DNA of 40,295 nucleotides from NCBI GenBank assembly GCA_016235255.1, contig JACRLM010000102.1, positions 1 to 40,295 of the forward strand, read 5' to 3'. Within the stretch, counting starts at the first letter, position 1, and the number at the start of each line of letters is the position of its first letter. The translations under genes were made by a program, and so were the position numbers. Below are positions 35,124 to 40,295 of this stretch, in pieces. Source of the DNA: Nitrospinota bacterium (lineage in GTDB: Bacteria; Nitrospinota_A; UBA7883; JACRLM01). Below the pieces are notes generated by a model, which worked only from the letters and a program-made list of their open reading frames with translations, made no database searches and had not been told where the DNA came from.

Positions 35124-35306
35124 ATGGAGCAGTACCTGATACCGGCCATCCTCATCGGGGGGATAGTGGTGGCGGCGATGATAACCCGGTGGGCCAACTG
35201 GTTCGCCTGGGGGGAGAACAGGATGAAAAAAGAGACGCTTAAAAAGCGCATGGAGGAACGCGCCGCCACGCGCGAGAAGCGCGAAAAGGAAAAAGATGAA
35301 GTTTGA
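35124..35306 (+). CDS. Small membrane protein upstream of mutS2
   Basis: A 60-residue protein starting MEQYLIPAILIGGIVVAAMI: one N-terminal membrane helix (~4-22), then 'TRWANWFAWGENRMKK' and a highly charged helical tail rich in K, R and E. The ATG at 35124 is set by GGAGG 5-10 nt upstream; an ATG at 35109 would bury that site. Its end overlaps the mutS2 start by 11 nt, so the genes are translationally coupled. No family recognised. Confidence 0.7.
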   Translation: MEQYLIPAILIGGIVVAAMITRWANWFAWGENRMKKETLKKRMEERAATREKREKEKDEV

Positions 35307-37653
35307 TATCGCCAAAACAGCGTCCCTGCTGGGAATGGAGACGGTCGTAGAATCCCTATTGGCCCGGACGGACACGCAGGGGGGCAGGGAGCTTGTGATG
35401 GCCGTCCGCCCCGCGCACGACGCCGGGGAAGCCGAACGCCTGCTAGACCAGACCGGCGCCATGCTAAACCTCATCACGGGCCGGCGCGATTTTGACATCG
35501 AGCCTGTTGGGGACATTCCGGGCCTATTGGGCAAGGCCCGCAAAGGGCGTGCGCTATCAGGAGCGGAGATTGTCTCATTCGCGCCTCTATTGCGGACGGC
35601 GGAACGGATAAAGATCATTTTCGCCGCGGAGGGAATCGGCGAGGAGAGCCCCATATGGACCGATATGCCCGCCGTCCACGGCCTGGCCGGATTGATAGAA
35701 GAATCGCTGGACGACGAGGGGAATGTGATCCCCACGGCCACCCCGGAAATCGAGCGGCTTTTCGAAACCGTGAATTCCATGCGCCGCTCCATCCGGGAGA
35801 AGGCGGAGGCGCTGATCCGCGACACCTCCCTTGCCTCCATGTTGCAGGACGAGTTCGTCACCTTGCGGGAAAACCGTTTCGTCCTTCCGGTCCGGGCGGA
35901 GCATAAGAATCACATCGAAGGGATCATCCACGACTCGTCGAACACCGGCCAGACTTTCTTCATCGAGCCAAAGGCGCTGGTGGACCTGAACAACAGGCTG
36001 AAGACTGCGGAGATGGAGTTGACAGCCGAAATAGAAAAGCTGCTGGCCGAGCTGTCCGGGATGATCGCCGAAGAGGCGGACGCTATTGAGACGATGTACG
36101 TTTCCGTCACCCGGCTGGACTTCATCGCCGGGCGGGCAAGGCTGGCCCGGGATTACTCCATGGCCCGCCCCGTGTTCGGGGAGAGGCTGGATATAAAGAG
36201 AGCGGTGAACCCGATGATGGCGATGGAAGGGAAGATCGCGGAGCCCAACGACATCGCCCTGCCGGAGGGGAAAAGGATACTGGTCATATCCGGCCCGAAC
36301 ACGGGGGGCAAGACCGTGGCGCTAAAGACCGTGGGGTTGCTCTCCTCTATGGCGAAAACCGGGCTGTTCATCACCGCCGCCGAGGGGTCGCGCATGCCGT
36401 TCTATGGCGATATCTTCGCCGACATAGGCGACAGCCAGTCCATCACCGAAAACCTCTCCACCTTCTCGGCCCATCTTACGGTGATCAACAACATCTTAAA
36501 TCGCGCCGGAAAAGGATCGCTTGTGCTGCTAGACGAGCTTATGGTGAGCACGGATCCGAAGGAAGGGAGCGCGCTTGCGGTGGCGGCGCTGGACAGGTTG
36601 GCTGCGATGGGGGCGGACGTGGTGGTGACCACCCATTTTGGCGAGATAAAGACACTGGCGCAGTTTTCGCCGGAATACCACAACGTCTCCATGGAATTCG
36701 ACACGCTGAAAATGCGCCCGACCTACAGGATGATAAGCGGCGCGCCGGGGGCAAGCTCCGCCATCGCGGTGGCGGAAAAGCTGGGGATGGACGCCGGGAT
36801 CATAAGCGCCGCCCGGGCCAGGCTCGAAGGGGGGGACGAGCGGATAGAAAAGGCGATGGACGAGCTTCGCGAACAGACGCAACGGCTCAACAAGGCTGCG
36901 CGGGAGGCGGAGACCTTGCGGGCCGAGGCAGATCGCTTGAAGGTGGAGGCGCAAAAGCTCAAGGACGAGCTCGCCGCTCAAAAGGAAGAACTGGCCAAGA
37001 CCGCCAAACGCAAAATATCGGCCGACGTGGCGGCCGCGCGGGGGGAAATATCCATGTTGATCGAGGAGGCTAGAAAGGCGGCGGGAGAAAAAGAGTCCCT
37101 TGGCAAGGCAAGGGAAAGGCTGGAGAAGATCGCCGCCCAGGCCCGGCAGGCCGCCGCCCCGGATGAAGTGGTAAGGCGGGAAGAATTGCGCGCCGGGGAC
37201 GAAATTTATGTGCTGCCGCTGGAGAAGAAGGGGACGCTGGATAGCGACCCGGCCGATGGGAAGGTGGAAGTGACTGTGGGGGCGATGCGCGTGACGGTGA
37301 ACCTCACCGACGTTATCGGCGTTGCCCGCGCGGGGAAGATGAAAAGAAAGGCTCCCGGGCGAGATCGTCCGGTGGGCCATGGAATTGGGGGCTCCGACGC
37401 GGCCGCCGAAACGCCGGAACTGGACATACGCGGCATGCGCGCGGACGACGGGATAGACGAGCTTATAAAATTCCTGGATGTGGCCTATGGCGGAGAACTT
37501 CGGGAGCTGCGGATAATCCACGGCAAAGGGACCGGTGCGTTGCGCACGGCTGTGCGGGAATATCTGGCCGGATCGCCATATATCGCCGAATTCCGGACTG
37601 GCGGACCGAGGGAAGGGGGCGACGGGGTGACGGTGGTGAAGCTTAGGGGGTGA
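35296..37653 (+). CDS. mutS2: Endonuclease MutS2
   Basis: A 785-residue protein with the full MutS2 layout: core and clamp helices (1-320), ATPase with Walker A 'GPNTGGKTVALKT' at 333-345, 'GDSQSITENLSTFSAHL' and Walker B 'SLVLLDELMVSTDPKEGSAL', a long coiled coil (~515-620), and a C-terminal Smr nuclease domain (~700-785). The Smr domain has 'LDIRGMRADDGIDELI' and 'LRIIHGKGTGALRTAVREYL'. It lacks the mismatch-recognition N-terminus of MutS. Known roles are suppression of recombination and, in some bacteria, rescue of collided ribosomes. Confidence 0.96.
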   Translation: MKFDIAKTASLLGMETVVESLLARTDTQGGRELVMAVRPAHDAGEAERLLDQTGAMLNLITGRRDFDIEPVGDIPGLLGKARKGRALSGAEIVSFAPLLRTAERIKIIFAAEGIGEESPIWTDMPAVHGLAGLIEESLDDEGNVIPTATPEIERLFETVNSMRRSIREKAEALIRDTSLASMLQDEFVTLRENRFVLPVRAEHKNHIEGIIHDSSNTGQTFFIEPKALVDLNNRLKTAEMELTAEIEKLLAELSGMIAEEADAIETMYVSVTRLDFIAGRARLARDYSMARPVFGERLDIKRAVNPMMAMEGKIAEPNDIALPEGKRILVISGPNTGGKTVALKTVGLLSSMAKTGLFITAAEGSRMPFYGDIFADIGDSQSITENLSTFSAHLTVINNILNRAGKGSLVLLDELMVSTDPKEGSALAVAALDRLAAMGADVVVTTHFGEIKTLAQFSPEYHNVSMEFDTLKMRPTYRMISGAPGASSAIAVAEKLGMDAGIISAARARLEGGDERIEKAMDELREQTQRLNKAAREAETLRAEADRLKVEAQKLKDELAAQKEELAKTAKRKISADVAAARGEISMLIEEARKAAGEKESLGKARERLEKIAAQARQAAAPDEVVRREELRAGDEIYVLPLEKKGTLDSDPADGKVEVTVGAMRVTVNLTDVIGVARAGKMKRKAPGRDRPVGHGIGGSDAAAETPELDIRGMRADDGIDELIKFLDVAYGGELRELRIIHGKGTGALRTAVREYLAGSPYIAEFRTGGPREGGDGVTVVKLRG

Positions 37654-37690
37654 GTGGACTGAAAGAAAGGCGCTTTATTATTTAACGTAG

Positions 37691-37908
37691 TTATTTAACC
37701 CATTGTTCCTTTGGTATCCCGGCCTCTTTGAGGATGGCGATAAGAGTTCCCCTTGGAAGGTCTTTTTTATGAAATGGAACCACCGCCCGGCGCATGCTTT
37801 GCTGATTATAAAAAACCTGATGGCCCCTGTGGCGTGGTCGAAAACAAACCCGTTTCTTTCCAGAATCCTGATTACGCCTTTTGAGGTCAGCGCTGGAGGC
37901 TTAGGCAT
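37691..37908 (-). pseudogene. hicA: hicA toxin, interrupted by a frameshift
   Basis: The first part reads 'KGVIRILERNGFVFDHATG' in one frame. It then continues in another frame as 'HQVFYNQQSMRRAVVPFH' and 'KKDLPRGTLIAILKEAG', then 'IPKEQWVK' and a stop at 37691. Together these give a complete HicA double-stranded-RNA-binding fold with the expected histidine region. One missing base near 37820-37828 (as if GCCCAT became GCCAT) explains the break. Unrepaired, the first frame runs on to 37678 with unrelated sequence. It overlaps hicB by 8 nt. Loss of the toxin with the antitoxin kept is likely, but a sequencing error would look the same. Confidence 0.8.
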
Positions 37909-38131
37909 AATGCACGATTAACTGGCTTTCAAAAGTGCCAGCATCGTCCACAATGGCCTCACCATGCTTTTCCACGCTTTGAAGGTACGCTTTTATGGCG
38001 TCGGCGGCCATTAAACGGGCTTCCTCAAGGGTCTCCCCGTATGAAACGCATCCCGGCAGAGCGGGAACGGTGACAGTGAATCCCCCCTCGGGTTCCGGTT
38101 TGAGAATGATCCTGTAGCTCAAGTCTTTCAT
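37901..38131 (-). CDS. hicB: HicB-family antitoxin
   Basis: A 76-residue HicB protein: 'YRIILKPEPEGGFTVTVPAL' and 'PGCVSYGETLEEARLMAADA' form the partly degraded RNase H-like HicB fold, followed by 'IKAYLQSVEKHGEAIVDD'. No C-terminal DNA-binding domain is present, as in the short HicB forms. It neutralises HicA. Here it precedes the frameshifted toxin and overlaps it by 8 nt. Confidence 0.9.
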   Translation of the reverse strand: MKDLSYRIILKPEPEGGFTVTVPALPGCVSYGETLEEARLMAADAIKAYLQSVEKHGEAIVDDAGTFESQLIVHYA

Positions 38132-38283
38132 TTTTCAATAGAGCCTTTCATTAATGTAAAAATTTTACAACCGGTTCGCCAAGAAAGACAATGGATTTTA
38201 TGATGTCACAAGACAACATTGCCCGGCACCGTGGGAAATGGATGCGCCATGCCTTGGATTTGCCTGCGGCCATCATGATAATC

Positions 38284-38377
38284 TGGCGGAAGATGAAGGG
38301 AGTCGAACCCTCCGGGGGCGTCGCCGCCCTCGTCTGGATTTGAAGTCCAGCCGCGTCACCGGACGCGAACATCTTCC
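38284..38377 (-). tRNA. selC: Selenocysteine tRNA, tRNA-Sec (TCA)
   Basis: The transcript starts GGAAGATG, an 8-bp acceptor arm pairing with CATCTTCC. It has the anticodon loop CTTCAAA with anticodon TCA (38343-38341), a long variable arm (GAGGGCGGCGACGCCCCC) and the T-arm GGTTCGACTCC. The discriminator G and encoded CCA end at 38284. The 8-bp acceptor, extended D-stem, UCA anticodon and long variable arm together mark bacterial tRNA-Sec. It implies that the genome decodes UGA as selenocysteine. selA, selB and selD are not in the window, and I saw no internal UGA in the genes annotated here. Confidence 0.95.
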
Positions 38378-38427
38378 AGCCGCAGATTCCGCAATCATCA
38401 TAGGAACGCCGGCGGGGTGAGTCAAGT

Positions 38428-38440
38428 TTGACAGTGTTCA
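38428..38440 (+). promoter_or_regulatory. -35-like and small palindrome upstream of the receiver gene
   Basis: TTGACA at 38428-38433 lies within the small inverted repeat TTTGA-CAGTGT-TCAAA. The corresponding -10 position (CTAGCT or TAGCTT near 38451) is poor. It could be a regulated promoter for the gene at 38475. Confidence 0.3.
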
Positions 38441-38474
38441 AACATATATGCTAGCTTTGCGGGTGATCAAAAAT

Positions 38475-39638
38475 ATGAGCAAAACCGGTATACTTGTCGC
38501 CGACGACAGCGTGACAATCCAGAAAGTCTTCGAGCTTGCCTTCGAAAGCGAGGACGTTGATATCATGCTGGCCGGCGACGGCGCAAAGGCCCTCCAGATG
38601 GCTGTGGAGAAGCGGCCAAGCCTTGTGATCGCGGACGTGAACATGCCGGAAATGGACGGCTTCACGCTGTGCAACAGGCTTCGGGAAAATCCCGCGACAA
38701 AGTCCATTCCCGTATATCTATTGTCGTCGGCCCTGGACGAGTTTGACGAGAAACAGGCGGAGCAGGCGGGCGCGGCGGGAAGGTTTGAAAAGCCTTTCAA
38801 GTCCGAGGACATGGTCGCCAAGGTCCTTGAAATCCTGCGTTCCACTCCGGAACCTGAGGCAAAACCTTCCGGCGACGACACTTTTGAGGACATAGACGTC
38901 CCGTTGGACAGCATCATGGAGACGGTTGGCCTTTCAGACGAGGCGGCGGAGTCCATGGATGAGCTCGACGAACAGTTCGCCGCCGTTGAGGAGGCTCCTG
39001 CCCCTGCCAACATGCCCAAAATGCTGGACCTGTCCGCAGCGGAAATGGTGGAAACGGCGGAGGGGGATGAAGAGCTTGCGGTGGAGATCCTCTCCGGCGA
39101 CGAGGGGGATGCGGTGGAAGAGGAACTGGCCTCGGCGCCCCAGAATTCTCCGGAAGATGAAAACCTTCAGTCGTCGCTTGCCGACCAGGAAGTGATGACC
39201 GGAGTTTATGAGACAGCGTCCATGGACGACGAGCTTTCCGAGGAAGCCAGAAAGATGCTCAAAGCCATCGAAAGCGCGGATTCCGCCATTGCGGAAATGG
39301 AGCCCAAGCCCGCCCCTGCGCAGCGGGGGACGGCAAGGCCGCTGGCCGCCGGGGAGGACATAGAAGCGATTGTCGAAAAGGCGGTCCGGCGCGTGTTCGA
39401 GGAAATCAAGAACGGCTACATGGCCGGGATTATCAACGAGGCCGTGGAAAGCGCCGTGGCGGACAAGATCAGCGCCGGCAACATAGAAAACGCCATCCAG
39501 GCGGCTGTGCGCGGCGCCGTGAACGGCATGGCCGGGGAGATGATGGGGGTGTTCCAGAAGGCCGTGACGGACACGACACTGGCCGTGGCCGAAAACCTCG
39601 TCAAGCAGACGATAGACCAGATAAAGTCCGGCGCTTAA
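38475..39638 (+). CDS. Response regulator with acidic linker and helical C-terminal domain
   Basis: A 387-residue protein. The receiver (1-120) has D10/D11, phospho-acceptor D54 ('LVIADVNMPEMDGFTLCNRL'), a serine switch ('VYLLSSA') and lysine in 'RFEKPFKSED'. Residues ~125-285 are acidic, proline-rich and probably disordered. The last ~90 residues are helical: 'DIEAIVEKAVRRVFEEI', 'GIINEAVESAVADKI' and 'GNIENAIQAAVRGAVNGMAG', ending 'NLVKQTIDQIKSGA', like a self-association or membrane-surface domain. I do not recognise the output domain; similar receiver-linker-helix proteins occur in Deltaproteobacteria. The ATG at 38475 has GGGTGA upstream; an ATG at 38448 is possible. Confidence 0.88.
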   Translation: MSKTGILVADDSVTIQKVFELAFESEDVDIMLAGDGAKALQMAVEKRPSLVIADVNMPEMDGFTLCNRLRENPATKSIPVYLLSSALDEFDEKQAEQAGAAGRFEKPFKSEDMVAKVLEILRSTPEPEAKPSGDDTFEDIDVPLDSIMETVGLSDEAAESMDELDEQFAAVEEAPAPANMPKMLDLSAAEMVETAEGDEELAVEILSGDEGDAVEEELASAPQNSPEDENLQSSLADQEVMTGVYETASMDDELSEEARKMLKAIESADSAIAEMEPKPAPAQRGTARPLAAGEDIEAIVEKAVRRVFEEIKNGYMAGIINEAVESAVADKISAGNIENAIQAAVRGAVNGMAGEMMGVFQKAVTDTTLAVAENLVKQTIDQIKSGA

Positions 39639-39702
39639 TTTTCTTCCCATCGCGCCGCAAAGCGCCGGCGGGCCATTGCGGCCGCGCCGGCCATTCGCAA
39701 AC

Positions 39703-40128
39703 TCAGCCTTTTTTCGAAGCGTTCTTCCTTGGGCGGATTCCCGTGCCGGAGGAATAGACCGTTCCACCTTCACCAGCGGACTTTGTGATCGCGCCTTTTT
39801 TGGCCATCTGCAAAAGCATGGCGTAGACCGTGGCGGAGCCCTTGGCAACCACTTTCTGTCCTTCCAACGCCTTTTTGATCTCGCCGGAAGAAAGCGGCCT
39901 TTTTGAGTTTTCCAGAAGGGCCACGATGGCCTCCGTCACCGCGCCCCTTTTTCCACGCTTCCTTTTTCCGCCCTTCGCGGCGGCAGGCTTCGCTTTTGGG
40001 GAGCGGCCTACGGGCTTGCCGCCGCCTTCGAGCATCTGCCCCACTTCCAACAGCCGTTTTAGCGCGTCTATCTGCGCTTCATAATGGGCTATCTTGGCCA
40101 GAACTTCCTTCGTGTTGATTATGGACAT
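39703..40128 (-). CDS. Basic protein with coiled coil and winged-helix domain, probable DNA-binding
   Basis: A 141-residue protein. Residues 7-35 form a helical coiled coil ('EVLAKIAHYEAQIDALKRLL'). Residues 42-63 are a lysine/arginine/alanine-rich linker like histone H1 tails ('KAKPAAAKGGKRKRGKRG'). Residues ~64-125 look like a winged helix ('AIVALLENSKRPLSSGEIKK', 'SATVYAMLLQMAKKGAITKS'). A basic tail 'RPRKNASKKG' ends it. The ATG at 40128 has AAGGGGGAA upstream. Binding to DNA, as a nucleoid protein or regulator, is inference from composition and fold. Upstream extensions of the frame are not supported. Confidence 0.75.
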   Translation of the reverse strand: MSIINTKEVLAKIAHYEAQIDALKRLLEVGQMLEGGGKPVGRSPKAKPAAAKGGKRKRGKRGAVTEAIVALLENSKRPLSSGEIKKALEGQKVVAKGSATVYAMLLQMAKKGAITKSAGEGGTVYSSGTGIRPRKNASKKG

Positions 40129-40216
40129 GCTAAGTATTTCCCCCTTGCAATGACTAATTATTAACCGTCTCATAATAGTATTGACATAAGTGGATATATG
40201 CGTTACGCTGTAGTCC

Positions 40217-40295
40217 ATGAAGAATACAGATGGGCGCGGGCTTGATAGTAAGACATTGACGCAGTTGCGCAAGCGGGCTGTGGCCTGTGTGCAGA
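40217..40295 (+). CDS. IS630-family transposase, N-terminal fragment (runs off window)
   Basis: The first 26 residues (MKNTDGRGLDSKTLTQLRKR then AVACVQ) match the start of the helix-turn-helix domain of IS630-type transposases, where 'K(L)..KTLEEIR.RAV..VQ' is common. A TTGACA at 40181-40186 has a weak -10 17 nt later, very close to the start codon. The far end of the element is outside the window, so terminal repeats and intactness cannot be judged. Confidence 0.6.
   Translation, partial: MKNTDGRGLDSKTLTQLRKRAVACVQ

Noticed and set aside
36529..37521. A 330-codon minus-strand frame inside mutS2
   Set aside because: Antisense shadow in GC-rich coding DNA, no family features.

Overview
The window is a GC-rich bacterial chromosome segment, densely coded on both strands with short gaps and many 4-nt ATGA gene overlaps. 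The organism looks Gram-negative: it has periplasmic and peptidoglycan enzymes (MltG, an SLT transglycosylase, an exported PIMT). Its energy metabolism looks anaerobic or chemolithotrophic, with dissimilatory APS reductase (aprBA) and a ferredoxin-dependent 2-oxoacid oxidoreductase. A selenocysteine tRNA, an MJ0042-type zinc ribbon protein and many receiver-domain proteins fit lineages such as Desulfobacterota/Deltaproteobacteria or Nitrospinota. That assignment is inference; the window has no rRNA or ribosomal protein genes.

Layout. 1-1.2 kb: accessory edge with the start of a probable transposase, a DUF559 nuclease that reads into an inverted-repeat element, and a ParE/RelE-type toxin-antitoxin pair. 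1.3-10.1 kb: central metabolism, with aprBA and a divergent LysR regulator, then sucC-sucD-korA-korB and ndk, punctuated by clear hairpin terminators. 10.2-13.1 kb: RmuC, tRNA-Gly, a CoA-binding protein and an ECF sigma/anti-sigma pair. 13.1-13.7 kb: a hairpin-rich repeat cluster with no credible gene. 13.8-18.0 kb: a small unknown protein, an exported PIMT, a large GH57/DUF3536 enzyme and a lytic transglycosylase. 18.3-20.9 kb: an unusual 871-residue protein. It has a zinc ribbon, about fifteen copies of a FliM-N-terminus-like SQ-D-[DE]-I-x-x-L motif, one membrane segment and a FliL-like tail. 20.9-26.5 kb: VOC and SRPBCC proteins, FolE, HU, a P1 peptidase, a receiver-PP2C phosphatase, MltG and RuvX. 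26.6-29.5 kb: a FIST sensor with a hybrid histidine kinase behind a near-consensus promoter. 29.5-33.2 kb: biotin genes bioH-bioC-bioDA (fused). 33.3-37.7 kb: a DegT aminotransferase, small unannotated ORFs and mutS2. 37.7-40.3 kb: hicB with a frameshifted hicA, tRNA-Sec, a receiver protein, a basic winged-helix protein and the start of an IS630-type transposase.

How genes work together. SucCD and KorAB interconvert succinate, succinyl-CoA and 2-oxoglutarate using CoA and ferredoxin, in either direction of the TCA cycle. Ndk next door can equilibrate the nucleotides made by SucCD. AprBA handles APS/sulfite, but sat and qmo are not in the window. BioC and BioH open and close the methyl-ester disguise for pimeloyl-ACP, and BioDA performs two later steps; bioF and bioB must lie elsewhere. 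The most novel-looking item is the FliM-motif array protein, which may be a multivalent docking scaffold linked to flagellar or two-component signalling.
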